Counted from the stretch's first letter, positions 15,989 through 25,036 are shown. The stretch: DNA of 36,360 nucleotides from Betaproteobacteria bacterium (GCA_012026675.1 VEPA01000240.1:1-36360); one strand, 5' to 3'. Translations and numbers: made by a program. The notes: generated from the sequence alone by a model not told the origin.

Positions 15989-17070
15989 GATCGATGCTCC
16001 AGAAGCAATTGCACTATGCGTTCGGCAGCCCGGCCGTCTCCGTATAGCGGGTGATGCGATTCCGGGCGACGAAGTTCGACGAATGCGTGCGTAATCCTGC
16101 CTGCATCCGCGCCGACCAACTTATTCCACCCGGAATTGACTGTCTCTACCCATTCGGTCTCGTCTCGTGTGGTCAGGCAGGGTACACCGTAAAAATACGC
16201 CTCCTTTTGCACGCCGCCGGAGTCGGTAACAATTGCTTGAGCGGATTGTTCGAGTCGAACCATATCGATGAAAGATACCGGATCTATAAGCTTGACGATA
16301 CCAAGGCGATCTAAATGGCCATCCTCAGTCAGCAACTTGCGAGTACGCGGATGCAGCGGGAAAACCACGGGCATGCTGCGTGCGATAGCGGCCAGGGCAT
16401 CGACAATGGCAAGCAGGCGTACTGGATCATCGGTGTTCTCAGCTCGATGACAGGTCGCGAGTACGTAGCCCCCTTCGTCTAGCTTGAAATCGCGTAGTAC
16501 GTTGCTCCGCTCTCGAGCCAGTTCTCGATAGAAAAGCGACACGTCGTACATAACATCGCCGACGTTAAACACCCCTTTAGCAACGCCTTCCGCAGCGAGA
16601 TTTTTTACGGCCGTTTCCGTCGGGCAGAACAACAAATTTGAAACTCTATCAGCCAGGATGCGGTTGATCTCTTCCGGCATGCGCATGTTGAATGAACGCA
16701 ATCCGGCCTCGACGTGTGCAACCGGCATGTGAAGCTTGGCTGCGGCCAAAGCGCCTGCAAGGGTCGAGTTGGTGTCTCCATAGATGAGCACCCAATCGGG
16801 GTTTTCATCTAGCAAGACTTTCTCGATGGATTCCAACATGCGCCCAGTCATCTCGCCATGGCGGCCTCCCGAGATTTCCAGGTTGTATCTTGGATGGGGA
16901 ATATCTAGTTCATCGAAGAACACCTGCGACATGTTTTCGTCGTAATGCTGGCCGGTATGGACAAGAACTTCTTCAATTTTTCCGGCGAAGCTGTCGCGAA
17001 TTACGCGCGAGACGGCCGCAGCCTTGATGAACTGGGGCCGCGCGCCGACGATGGTCAGCACTTTGATCAT
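15985..17070 (-). CDS. wbpI: UDP-N-acetylglucosamine 2-epimerase family (non-hydrolysing), WbpI-like
   Basis: A 361-residue epimerase with VGARPQFIKA at the start, HTGQHYD, YGDTNSTL, HVEAGLRSF, MPEEINR and TDSGGVQKEA, all typical of the WecB/WbpI family. The opening sequence and the context of wbpA, wbpB, wbpD and wbpE point to WbpI, which converts UDP-GlcNAc3NAcA to UDP-ManNAc3NAcA; plain WecB activity is the alternative. The frame is open to 17433, but ATG at 17070 overlaps the aminotransferase stop as ATGA, and the family N-terminus begins there, so that start is clear. Confidence 0.9.
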   Translation of the reverse strand: MIKVLTIVGARPQFIKAAAVSRVIRDSFAGKIEEVLVHTGQHYDENMSQVFFDELDIPHPRYNLEISGGRHGEMTGRMLESIEKVLLDENPDWVLIYGDTNSTLAGALAAAKLHMPVAHVEAGLRSFNMRMPEEINRILADRVSNLLFCPTETAVKNLAAEGVAKGVFNVGDVMYDVSLFYRELARERSNVLRDFKLDEGGYVLATCHRAENTDDPVRLLAIVDALAAIARSMPVVFPLHPRTRKLLTEDGHLDRLGIVKLIDPVSFIDMVRLEQSAQAIVTDSGGVQKEAYFYGVPCLTTRDETEWVETVNSGWNKLVGADAGRITHAFVELRRPESHHPLYGDGRAAERIVQLLLEHRS

Positions 17071-18644
17071 GCGTTTATCGAACCGTTCAAGACCTCGACG
17101 ATGGCCTGTTGTTGCGAGGAGGTCAGATCCGGGCCCATGGGCAAACTCATGACCCTGCGCGAGATTTCGTCGGAGATCGGCGTGGCCGAACCGCCGCCGA
17201 CGGATCTGTAAGCAGGTTGTTGATTGAGCGGAACGGGATAGTGAACGGCCGTCGGAATGCCCTTTTCGTTTAAGCGCTTGGCAACATTGTCGCGATTCGC
17301 CACCAGGATGCTGTATTGCGCATAGACGCTGGTGTTGTAAGGTTCGATGTAGGGCGTAACGATGCCCTGGCACCGGGATGCCAACATCGCCGTGTAGCCA
17401 TCGCCGACTTTGTGGCGCTCCTCGACTTCCCAATTGAAGCGTTCCATTTTTGCAAGAACAACGGCCGCTTGCAGCGTATCGAGACGGCCATTGATTCCGA
17501 TGCGGGGATGGTGGTAGCGGCGATCCTGACCATGTACGCGAATTTCTCGCATGGCCTTGGCCAGATCATCGTCATCGGTGAACAGCGCGCCGCCATCGCC
17601 GTATCCGCCGAGAGGCTTGCTCGGGAAGAAGCTTGTCGATCCGATGGTGGAAAGTGCACAGGATTTCTTGCCCTTGTAGGTAGCGCCGAAGGACTGGGCG
17701 GCGTCTTCGATGACCGGTAGGCCGTGCTTGTTGGCAATAGCGTTTATGGCATCCATGTCCGCACATTGACCATAAAGACTGACGGGCATGATGGCCTTGG
17801 TCCTGGCCGTGATGGCGGCTTCGATTCTAGTGGGATCGATGTTGTAAGTTTTCGGATCGATGTCGACGAAGACCGGCGTTGCGCCAAGTAGCGCAATCAT
17901 TTCGCCCGTGGCAACAAAGGTGAATGGGGTGGTGATAATTTCGTCGCCCCGACCTATGCCCAGTGCCATCATGGCGATCAACAGCGTATCGGTGCCGCTG
18001 CTGGCTGTGATGCAATGCTTGACGCCAACATAGGTTGCGAGCTTTTCTTCGAGCTGCTTGACTTCCGGGCCCATGATGTATTGGCCGTGGCGCAGTACCG
18101 TTTCGATGTTGCGCTCGATCTGCGGCCTCAGGGCGGCCTGTTGGGTCGCGAGGTCTATGAAGTTCAATTCGTTGGCTGCTGACCCGGTCGTCGACTGCAT
18201 CCATTCCAAGGCTTGCTCAGCAGGATAGACGGGGAGTTCGCCCAGCGCATCAAAGCTTGCGTCAGTAGAGACAAGTCTTACTCGCCCGGCGGGGAGGCAA
18301 CGCGCGCTCGCCGCGATTTGCGCGTCCTCGAACTCGTGGGCATGCAAATAAACATCGGCTTGTTCGAATCCCTTGTTGCTGAGCACCTTGACTTGACCCA
18401 GCAAATTGACAATAAGCCGCTTGGCGAGATCGCGCGCTGCGCCATCAGCATTGACCCCTTTTTCTTTAAATCGGCGAACCGCGATGAATTCAAGCGTCGG
18501 CAGTGATGCGGCACTCACCCACAAGCACGTGCCATGTTCAGCGGCGCAAGCGAATATCTCTTCGGTGGCGCGTGACGATTCAGGCTTCAGCCAAAGATCA
18601 AGTATCACACTGAGATCAAGCACCAGATGCTTATTTCCGATCAA
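17067..18644 (-). CDS. wbpE: PIN domain fused to WbpE-type PLP aminotransferase
   Basis: One 525-residue frame with two unrelated domains. Residues 1-147 are a PIN ribonuclease domain with its acidic residues in place: Asp10 (LVLDLSVILD), Glu52 (LPTLEF), Asp107 (EFEDAQI) and Asp128 (STDAS). Residues 160-525 are a full DegT/DnrJ/EryC1/StrS aminotransferase very like WbpE, which makes UDP-3-amino-GlcNAcA. It has RHGQYIMGPEV, VSLYGQCADMDAI, EDAAQSFGATYKGK and the PLP lysine Lys343 in FFPSKPLGGYGDGG. No stop separates them; the joint is QSTTGSAANE. The start is TTG at 18644 with AAGGA eight bases upstream, overlapping the antitoxin-like gene by 14 bases. An internal ATG at 18200 (Met149) could also yield free WbpE, with only a weak GGA upstream. 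Confidence 0.88.
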   Translation of the reverse strand: MIGNKHLVLDLSVILDLWLKPESSRATEEIFACAAEHGTCLWVSAASLPTLEFIAVRRFKEKGVNADGAARDLAKRLIVNLLGQVKVLSNKGFEQADVYLHAHEFEDAQIAASARCLPAGRVRLVSTDASFDALGELPVYPAEQALEWMQSTTGSAANELNFIDLATQQAALRPQIERNIETVLRHGQYIMGPEVKQLEEKLATYVGVKHCITASSGTDTLLIAMMALGIGRGDEIITTPFTFVATGEMIALLGATPVFVDIDPKTYNIDPTRIEAAITARTKAIMPVSLYGQCADMDAINAIANKHGLPVIEDAAQSFGATYKGKKSCALSTIGSTSFFPSKPLGGYGDGGALFTDDDDLAKAMREIRVHGQDRRYHHPRIGINGRLDTLQAAVVLAKMERFNWEVEERHKVGDGYTAMLASRCQGIVTPYIEPYNTSVYAQYSILVANRDNVAKRLNEKGIPTAVHYPVPLNQQPAYRSVGGGSATPISDEISRRVMSLPMGPDLTSSQQQAIVEVLNGSINA

Positions 18645-18963
18645 GATATTTTTCCTTCAATGCTTCATGGCGAAGTCGATCATAGTCGTCCGCAGTAAGG
18701 AGCGGACCGCTCTGGATCTGATGTTTCCATGGGCCGAGAATTTCGTCTATTTCGTCACGAATGGAGGGGCCCGACCGCGCTCGAAGGCTAGAACGAGTTT
18801 GCGATAACATGTCGTTTGGGCTTCGTTGTTCCGTGTGCGGTTGTGCCCCGGAAGACAGTTCCCTGTCCGGCACCTCTACTTTTACCGTGAAGGTATCGTG
18901 CTGGAACTTGAGTTCTGCTGGTAGACGCACGACTCCATGCTCGCAGATGGTTTCTATGATCAT
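18631..18963 (-). CDS. Antitoxin-like small protein upstream of the PIN domain
   Basis: A 110-residue protein. ATG at 18963 has GGAGG eight bases upstream, so this start is favoured over the in-frame TTG at 18978. The N-terminus (IIETICEHGVVRLPAELKF, then FTVKVEVPD) resembles the short beta-rich DNA-binding part of AF2212-like or AbrB-like antitoxins, with an 'IEaiyEnGvlrlP' theme. The second half is charged and helical (SIRDEIDEIL, DYDRLRHEALKEKYL), fit to be a toxin-binding tail. It overlaps the PIN-containing gene by 14 bases, the normal layout of a type II VapBC-like pair. The antitoxin role is inferred from sequence style and neighbour; it has not been matched to a database. Confidence 0.62.
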   Translation of the reverse strand: MIIETICEHGVVRLPAELKFQHDTFTVKVEVPDRELSSGAQPHTEQRSPNDMLSQTRSSLRARSGPSIRDEIDEILGPWKHQIQSGPLLTADDYDRLRHEALKEKYLDRK

Positions 18964-18993
18964 GGTCGCATCCTCCAAGCTATTTATCAGGTA

Positions 18994-20071
18994 CTACTGT
19001 AATTGCCTCGCTACAGCGAGTCCAAGCTGACGGGCCGTGGTCCATTTTCCGCCGAAGACCGTGGTCAGTAGTCCATGCCGTTCAATCGCGTATTCACGCG
19101 TCGCTTGGCTGGGATCTATAGCGGAATGAACCAGCGGCCGCAGTCCGGAAAACCGGCCAACGATATCTGCTGCTGCCTTCTTCGCGCAAAAGTATGAATT
19201 ATACGCATCCAGCAAGGAACCGGCCTCGCCGTCGTCGCATTCAATCGGCTGGTCAAGGCCCTGACGAACCTCGGTAGTCCCGACCAGCGTTTTGCCCTGG
19301 TCGGGCAGGACGAAGAAAACTCGGCGTTCGCCCGGCACCTGCAGTAAACAACCTGCTGGGCAAGGTTGTTTGAAGAGGATATGACTACCACGCACCAAAT
19401 CTAATTGGTACCTGCTGGCAATGCCTGCTCGACGCAAGAACTGCTCAGACACGAGCCCGGCGACGTTGATGATTCGGTCGAATCGACGGGTCTGCTGCCC
19501 GATAGTTAGTGCGCCTGTGGCGTGGATGCCCGTAACTTCGCAGCCTTCGTGAATGACGACACCGGCTGCCCGGATCTGTTCTACCGCCCATAGTCCGAGC
19601 GCACGGTCGTCCATCTGGGTATCGTGGAAGCTGAAGCCGCCCCGAAGATCATCCGCCCGTAAGTTCGAGTCGAGTTTCACAATCTCTTTGGCCGAATGCC
19701 ATCGATGCCGCGGAAAACCCGAACCGGTTGCCAGAATATCGTAGAGGACAAGACCGACTCTTACTTGCCACGACGGCCGGGAAGATCTCCCATACAGCGG
19801 GGAAGCAGGAGCCGGATCGGCTGTGCCAGATGAGGAGCCCGGCATAATCCACCAGGCGCGTTTATGCAAGGCTTCCCAAACTTAGGCGAATCTGGCCTGT
19901 CTCGAGGTAACGCAGATCTCCATGCAACAGCTTGGTTGAGGCGCTACTGATCGCCGTTATGAGCTCGTCCCGCTCAAAGAGCTCAACAAGATGACCCGCT
20001 TAGGCCAAGGCCCACGCCGTCATCGCGCCGTTGATGCCGCCGCCGATTACGGCACAGTCTTGAGATAGCAA
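18994..20071 (-). pseudogene. Decayed FAD-dependent glycerol-3-phosphate dehydrogenase-like gene (glpD family)
   Basis: The N-terminal FAD-binding part can be read as [17 protein letters not shown] from a TTG at 20071 that overlaps the wbpD end. It is broken by an in-frame TAA at 20002-20000, where family members have a sense codon (C-to-T change of CAA would explain it). The SASTKLLHGDLRYLE segment then follows. One extra A near 19882-19883 shifts the frame before the VWEALHKRAWW segment. A second, compensated shift between about 19841 and 19803 hides RAPHLAQPIRLLLP in another frame. From LYGRSSRPSW to the end at 18994 the frame is intact (GGFSFHDTQMDD, FGGKWTTARQLG). It looks like an inactive gene inserted between wbpD and wbpE. 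Sequencing error is a less likely alternative. Confidence 0.8.
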
Positions 20072-20622
20072 GTATCTTGGGTCAGGCGGTAGGCAAGGCC
20101 GCAAACCTGACAGGTGGTTTCGCCTTGCTGCCCGAGCAACCTCTCACCGCATTGGCACATCCAGCCGATGCGCCGCGCGGGTGTGCCTGCCATCAAGGCA
20201 TAGGAAGCTACATCTCTTGTAACCACGGCGCCGGCACCAATGAAGGCATATTCGCCAATTGTGTGTCCACAGACGACGGTGGCATTGGCACCGATGGTCG
20301 CACCGCGCCCAACATGTGTCGGTTTGTATTCATCCTTGCGCGAAACGTGGCTGCGCGGGTTGATGACGTTGGTAAACACCATGCTGGGGCCGCAGAAGAC
20401 GTCGTTCTCGAGAACCACATCGTCGTAAATCGAAACGTTGTTCTGTACCTTGACGTTGTTGCCAATCACGACCTTGTTGCCGACGAAGACATTCTGGCCG
20501 AAAGAACAGCCTGTACCGATTCTGGCTCCACCACAGATATGTACCCAGTGCCAGACGCGGGTACCGTCGCCGATCTGCGCGCCTTCATCGACGATGGCCG
20601 TGGGATGAATGCTCACGGGCAC
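20047..20622 (-). CDS. wbpD: WbpD-type UDP-sugar 3-N-acetyltransferase
   Basis: A 191-residue left-handed beta-helix acyltransferase with hexapeptide repeats ([49 protein letters not shown]). It ends in a [11 protein letters not shown] segment, and a small CxC...CxxC zinc-ribbon-like tail follows. It should acetylate UDP-3-amino-GlcNAcA to UDP-GlcNAc3NAcA with acetyl-CoA. The start is GTG at 20622, one base after the wbpB stop and seven bases after GGAG; a second GTG at 20616 is possible. The length matches P. aeruginosa WbpD (about 192). Confidence 0.9.
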   Translation of the reverse strand: MPVSIHPTAIVDEGAQIGDGTRVWHWVHICGGARIGTGCSFGQNVFVGNKVVIGNNVKVQNNVSIYDDVVLENDVFCGPSMVFTNVINPRSHVSRKDEYKPTHVGRGATIGANATVVCGHTIGEYAFIGAGAVVTRDVASYALMAGTPARRIGWMCQCGERLLGQQGETTCQVCGLAYRLTQDTCYLKTVP

Positions 20623-20623
20623 T

Positions 20624-21676
20624 TCAATACTCCAACGGCAGGGCGATGCGTCGCCCGTCGCGGGCGGAAAGATAAACCGCAATCAAGGTCTCGAGCGACT
20701 TCAGGCCTTCGCGCCCATCGGTTTCGGGTTGGACCTCGCCCCGCATGACCTTGACGACATTATCGTAGTAGAGCGGATGGCCGAAACCGTAAACAGAGGT
20801 CGTGGCATAACTGGCGTCCTTAACTTTCTCGTCGTCCTCGTCAGGCTCGGCAAATTCCCAGTGCTGAATTTCGTTCACGGCAACGCCACCACCGCGCACA
20901 GTGCCCTTCTCGCCGATGATGGTAATGCTGCCTTCCAGATTCTTGGGGTAAGTCAGCATGGTAACGTTCATCGAGCCAAGGGCGCCGGAGCGCCAGCGCA
21001 CGTTCAATACCCCCGTGTCTTCCACCTGAATGTCGCGCGCCAGAGTGGCGGTATAGGCTTGAAGGCTCTCGATAGGCCCGATCAGCCAGTCGAGCAGGTC
21101 GACATAGTGGCTGGCCTGATTCATGAAAGCGCCGCCGTCGAACTCCCAGGTTCCACGCCACTTGGCGCTATCGTAATACTCTTGCGGGCGCGTCCAGAAC
21201 ACGTTGATGTTGACCATGTAGATCCGGCCAAAGCGCTTCTTCTCGACGGCGCGCTTGAGCAGTTGCAAGGTGGCATTGCGGCGGTTCTGCTTGACCACGA
21301 ACAGACGAACTCCTGCTTCGTCGCAGGCCTTTACCATAGCGATGCCATCACTCCAGCGCGTGGCCATGGGCTTTTCTGTGATTACATTGACCTTGTGCCT
21401 GGCGGCCATCGCGGCCTGTTCCGGATGTAGCCCACTCGGCGTGCAAAGTGCGACAAGGTCAATCTTTTCCTTCTGCAGCATCTCTTCCATGCGTGCGTAG
21501 CCGGGCACTCCGTGACGCTCGGTGTGCTCATGCAAGGTAGCGGCATTGACATCACAAACCGCGACGAGTTCGAGTTGATCTCCATGCTTCTCGATCGAGC
21601 CAAAGTGGTTCTTGGAAATGCGCCCGCAGCCCACGATGGCGATGCGAATCCTTCGACCTTGAATAATTGGGTACAT
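20624..21676 (-). CDS. wbpB: WbpB-type UDP-GlcNAcA 3-dehydrogenase (Gfo/Idh/MocA family)
   Basis: A 350-residue oxidoreductase. The Rossmann motif is [10 protein letters not shown] (residues 12-21), the EKP motif lies at 101-103 and the catalytic-site His190 sits in [10 protein letters not shown]. In the Wbp pathway this enzyme oxidises C3 of UDP-GlcNAcA to give the keto sugar that WbpE aminates. ATG at 21676 is 20 bases after the wbpA stop. It is followed at once by wbpD, so wbpA-wbpB-wbpD look like one translational unit. Confidence 0.9.
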   Translation of the reverse strand: MYPIIQGRRIRIAIVGCGRISKNHFGSIEKHGDQLELVAVCDVNAATLHEHTERHGVPGYARMEEMLQKEKIDLVALCTPSGLHPEQAAMAARHKVNVITEKPMATRWSDGIAMVKACDEAGVRLFVVKQNRRNATLQLLKRAVEKKRFGRIYMVNINVFWTRPQEYYDSAKWRGTWEFDGGAFMNQASHYVDLLDWLIGPIESLQAYTATLARDIQVEDTGVLNVRWRSGALGSMNVTMLTYPKNLEGSITIIGEKGTVRGGGVAVNEIQHWEFAEPDEDDEKVKDASYATTSVYGFGHPLYYDNVVKVMRGEVQPETDGREGLKSLETLIAVYLSARDGRRIALPLEY

Positions 21677-21696
21677 GGTGGCTGGTATCCAGTTGG

Positions 21697-23007
21697 TTAA
21701 AGACGCCAGGAGATGAAGCCTGCCTGACGGATTGCATTTGCATCAAAAACAGACTTGATGTCGGTGAAGACACCGCCCGGTTTGAGGCGCGCGAGTATAT
21801 CGGCCAAGGATGTTTGCAGGTACTGCCGGTGGGAAACGGCCAGCACGATGGCATCGGCCTGGCGGGGCAAATCGTCCCAGGCTTTCAGGCGAATGCCATA
21901 CTCGTGTTCGGCTTCCGCAACGTCGGCCACCGGATCGTGCACAACGACACTCAAGCCGAATCCCTGGAGATTGGAGACCAGGTCGGCCACTTTGGAGTTT
22001 CGCAAATCGGCGCAGTCTTCCTTGAACGTGAGACCCAGCACAATCACGGTCGCGCCTTTGCTGCACCCTCCACCCTGAATCATGTGCTTGACCGTCTGCT
22101 TGGCAACATAGCTTGCCATGCCATCATTGATGCGCCGGCCAGCGAGGATCACCTGCGGGTGATAGCCGAGCATTTCGGCCTTATGGGTAAGGTAGTAGGG
22201 ATCGACCCCGATGCAATGCCCGCCAACCAGACCGGGCTTGAACTTGAGGAAATTCCACTTGGTGCCAGCAGCTTCGAGAACCTCTGCAGTATCGATGCCG
22301 ATCTTGTCGAACACAATGGCAAGCTCGTTCATCAGCGCGATATTCAGGTCGCGTTGGGTGTTTTCGATTACCTTGGCCGCCTCGGCGACCTTGATGCTGG
22401 TGGCCTTATGTACGCCAGCAGTGATGATGCTGGCGTAGAGCGCGGACACGCGCTCAAGGGTCTCCGGATCATCGCCGGACACCACCTTGAGGATTTTTGT
22501 CAGTGTATGTTCCTTGTCGCCCGGATTGATGCGTTCCGGAGAGTAGCCGACGTGAAAGTCCTGCTTCCATTTCAGGCCGGACTGCTTTTCAAGAACAGGT
22601 ACGCAGACCTCTTCTGTGGCGCCGGGATACACCGTGGACTCATAGATGACCACCGCACCCTTTTTCAGGTGCTGACCGGCGATCGTACTGGCCCCGATCA
22701 GGGGACCAAAGTCGGGGACATGGGCGTCGGCCACCGGAGTAGGGACGGCAATGATCAGAAAGTCGGCGCTGGCAATACGGTGCGGGTCCGTAGTGGGATC
22801 AAGTCCGCCTTCCCTCACGGCAGCCCTGAGATCCTCCGTAGCGACTTCGCCCGTAGGGTCTATGTGGCGCCGGTAGGCATCGATCTTGGTTTGGGAGAGA
22901 TCGAAACCGATGGTCTTGAACTTCTTGCCGAACTCGACTGCCAATGGCAGCCCGACGTACCCCAGACCGATAACGGCCAGGGTAGGACTTTGAAATTGTG
23001 AGTTCAA
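21697..23007 (-). CDS. wbpA: UDP-N-acetyl-D-glucosamine 6-dehydrogenase (WbpA)
   Basis: A 436-residue nucleotide sugar dehydrogenase. NAD-binding motif AVIGLGYVGLPLA (11-23), central KVIENTQRDLNIALMNE near 212, the catalytic Cys265 in GGHCIGVDPYYLT, and the C-terminal UDP-binding part with VLGLTFKEDCADLRNSK. It should oxidise UDP-GlcNAc to UDP-GlcNAcA with NAD+, the first step toward UDP-ManNAc3NAcA. The start codon is TTG at 23007, with GGAG ten bases upstream; no ATG or GTG lies nearby in frame. A candidate promoter lies about 90 bases upstream. Confidence 0.92.
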   Translation of the reverse strand: MNSQFQSPTLAVIGLGYVGLPLAVEFGKKFKTIGFDLSQTKIDAYRRHIDPTGEVATEDLRAAVREGGLDPTTDPHRIASADFLIIAVPTPVADAHVPDFGPLIGASTIAGQHLKKGAVVIYESTVYPGATEEVCVPVLEKQSGLKWKQDFHVGYSPERINPGDKEHTLTKILKVVSGDDPETLERVSALYASIITAGVHKATSIKVAEAAKVIENTQRDLNIALMNELAIVFDKIGIDTAEVLEAAGTKWNFLKFKPGLVGGHCIGVDPYYLTHKAEMLGYHPQVILAGRRINDGMASYVAKQTVKHMIQGGGCSKGATVIVLGLTFKEDCADLRNSKVADLVSNLQGFGLSVVVHDPVADVAEAEHEYGIRLKAWDDLPRQADAIVLAVSHRQYLQTSLADILARLKPGGVFTDIKSVFDANAIRQAGFISWRL

Positions 23008-23094
23008 ATTACACGGACTCCAAAATGGCGGTTGGCCCGACTATTGGGCGTCGATAAGCGAGTATTTTAGCGCAGGCGCGCTCCGGAACTTGGG

Positions 23095-23103
23095 ATTATA
23101 CCA
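23095..23103 (-). promoter_or_regulatory. Candidate extended -10 promoter for the wbpA operon
   Basis: In the 206-base gap between ligE and wbpA the minus strand reads TTTGGTATAATCCC. TATAAT at 23100-23095 is a perfect -10 box, and TG one base upstream makes it an extended -10. No good -35 box lies 17 bases upstream, but extended -10 promoters do not need one. It points toward wbpA and would give a leader of about 80 bases. A second, weaker CATAAT box with TTGTTC upstream lies further from the gene. Sequence pattern only. Confidence 0.5.
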
Positions 23104-23213
23104 AATGCATGGATTGGACCATACATTATGTGTGACCCAAACCATGGAACAAGCCTCGCGACCAGGACATGGCAAGACAGTTCTTCATGCGCAGAGCGCG
23201 GTGACGAATAAAT

Positions 23214-24104
23214 TCACAACTGATCACGCACCCGCAGATACCTCGGAAAACGCGGCATGCCGTTTTTTGTAAGCTCGCGATAGCGATAGGTGACGAGCGT
23301 CCCCGCCAGCGGCGGGTTGCGGCGCACGGCCTCGGTCAGGCCGCTGCCAAGGGCAAAGCGGCGCCCGTCGGGCATTTCCATTTGCAGCGCGCCGACCATC
23401 CCCACGAATTTGCCTTTACCAGGCCGATGACCAATAACCGTCGCCTCGGCATCGAGCCACGGGGTCAGCTTGAGCATGGCGCTGGAGCGACCGGTTTCGT
23501 AGGCGGCGTCGGCGCGATGCAGCATGAGTCCTTCGCCGCCCTGACGGACAATATCGCGCAGTTTCTTCTGCAACGCGGTCGCATCGGGCACGCGGAATTG
23601 GGGAATGGCTTGCAGCCAAGGCAGGTTGGCTATGGCAGTAACAGCCTTGATCTGTTCGATGCGGTCGGTAAAGCTGCCGGGCGCACCCGGCAATTCGAAG
23701 ATCATGTAGCGCACGCGCTGCCATTCGCCATCCTCGGGCGCCTGGCGGCGGACGATGGCGGAGAGTTGATCGAAACTGCCGCGTCCGAGCCAGAGTTCGC
23801 CATCCAGTGGCCGCCTGGGCAAGGCGTCGAGGAACCACTGGGGTGCAGGCACCGGATTTCCGCTGCGAAACTGCAGGGCCTTGCCATCCCATATGGCGCG
23901 CACGCCGTCGAGCTTTTCGCTGACCCAATAGCGCGAGACATCGATATCGTTGCGATAGCGCTCGGCCAAGAGCAGGGCTGGCGGTGCCACGTCGGCGGCC
24001 CACAGCGGCGCCATTGCACTGGGCACCGCCTGAACCAGCACCGCAAAGGCAATACCGCAAAGCCGTCGGACCAAGCGGCGCCGACGCTGGCCGTCAAGTT
24101 CCAT
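23214..24104 (-). CDS. ligE: ATP-dependent DNA ligase, LigE-type with signal peptide
   Basis: A 296-residue ligase from ATG at 24104. An Arg-rich n-region and hydrophobic stretch ([18 protein letters not shown]) form a signal peptide with a likely cleavage site near AAD. The nucleotidyltransferase motif I is SEKLDGVRA with the AMP-accepting Lys64; LDGELW and EGLMLHR are motifs III and IV; MLKLTP is motif V; then a short OB-fold. This minimal ligase without extra DNA-binding domains is known in several proteobacteria and is thought to work in the periplasm on nicked or incoming DNA. It overlaps the fcl end by 11 bases, so it is in the polysaccharide operon by position, not by evident function. 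Confidence 0.88.
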   Translation of the reverse strand: MELDGQRRRRLVRRLCGIAFAVLVQAVPSAMAPLWAADVAPPALLLAERYRNDIDVSRYWVSEKLDGVRAIWDGKALQFRSGNPVPAPQWFLDALPRRPLDGELWLGRGSFDQLSAIVRRQAPEDGEWQRVRYMIFELPGAPGSFTDRIEQIKAVTAIANLPWLQAIPQFRVPDATALQKKLRDIVRQGGEGLMLHRADAAYETGRSSAMLKLTPWLDAEATVIGHRPGKGKFVGMVGALQMEMPDGRRFALGSGLTEAVRRNPPLAGTLVTYRYRELTKNGMPRFPRYLRVRDQL

Positions 24105-25029
24105 GTCGTGCCACGAAATCCCGATAAGCCTGCGCGATTCCCTCGCGCAACGGGGTGCGCGCCTGCCAGCCGATTTCGCGCATGCGACTGACGTCGAGCA
24201 GCTTGCGCGGCGTGCCGTCCGGCTTGGTGGAGTCAAACACAATGTGCCCCGCAAAGCCGACGACGGACATGACGGTCTCGGCCAGTTCCCGAATGGTCAC
24301 GTCATTGCCGGTACCGATGTTGTGGAAGCCATCGGTCACGCCCCTTTCCATCAGGAAGACGCAGGCATCGGCCAGATCGTCGACATAGAGGAATTCCCGC
24401 ATGGGTTTGCCGCTGCCCCACACGACCAGTTCGCTGTCGCCGCGCTGCTTGGCTTCGTGCGCCTTGCGGATCAGCGCCGGCAGGACGTGGCTGTTGGCCA
24501 GGTCGTAACGATCGTTGGGGCCGTACAGATTGGTCGGCATGGCTGAAAAATACTGTGTGCCGTGCTGGCGGTTGTAACTTTCGCAGAGCTTGATGCCGGC
24601 GATTTTGGCGATCGCATAAGGCTCGTTGGTCTGCTCCAGCGGACCTGTTAGAAGGTAGTCTTCCCTGATCGGCTGCGGGCATTCGCGCGGATAGATGCAG
24701 CTCGAACCCAGAAAGCACAAGCGCTGAACCCCGGCGAGCCAGGCGCCGTGGATCAGGTTGGCCTCGACCATCAGGTTCTGGTAAATGAAGTCGGCGCGCA
24801 GCGTGTTGTTGGCGTGGATACCGCCGACGATGGCCGCCGCCATGAAAATGAAGTCGGGCCTTTCCTGTGCCAGAAAGGCGTGCGTTGCCGCCTGATTTAG
24901 CAGGTCCAGTTCGGCGCGCGTTCGAGTGATGATATTCGTATAACCGGCCTGCTCCAGCCGGCGCACCAAGGCGGAGCCGACCATGCCGCGATGGCCGGCA
25001 ACATAGATCTTTGCCGAACTCTCCATCAT
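24094..25029 (-). CDS. fcl: GDP-L-fucose synthase
   Basis: A 311-residue short-chain dehydrogenase-type enzyme. It has [10 protein letters not shown] (11-20) for NADP binding and the catalytic set in GSSCIYP (Ser109/110), Tyr138 and Lys142 ([10 protein letters not shown]), the same spacing as the E. coli enzyme. It epimerises and reduces GDP-4-keto-6-deoxymannose to GDP-L-fucose. It lies 7 bases after gmd. Downstream ligE starts inside its last codons. Confidence 0.93.
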   Translation of the reverse strand: MMESSAKIYVAGHRGMVGSALVRRLEQAGYTNIITRTRAELDLLNQAATHAFLAQERPDFIFMAAAIVGGIHANNTLRADFIYQNLMVEANLIHGAWLAGVQRLCFLGSSCIYPRECPQPIREDYLLTGPLEQTNEPYAIAKIAGIKLCESYNRQHGTQYFSAMPTNLYGPNDRYDLANSHVLPALIRKAHEAKQRGDSELVVWGSGKPMREFLYVDDLADACVFLMERGVTDGFHNIGTGNDVTIRELAETVMSVVGFAGHIVFDSTKPDGTPRKLLDVSRMREIGWQARTPLREGIAQAYRDFVARHGT

Positions 25030-25036
25030 CCATCCA

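Noticed and set aside
17071-17433. N-terminal extension of wbpI
   Set aside because: It overlaps the coding part of the aminotransferase by 363 bases and reads as arginine-rich noise; the family starts at the ATG at 17070.
21667-23001. Long plus-strand open frame of 444 codons opposite wbpA
   Set aside because: It is the antisense shadow of wbpA, which has clear dehydrogenase motifs; the plus-strand translation shows no family features.
23069-23082. Hairpin AGCGC-GCCT-GCGCT as a terminator after ligE
   Set aside because: The stem is only five bases and has no run of T after it; it lies in the predicted leader of wbpA downstream of the candidate promoter.
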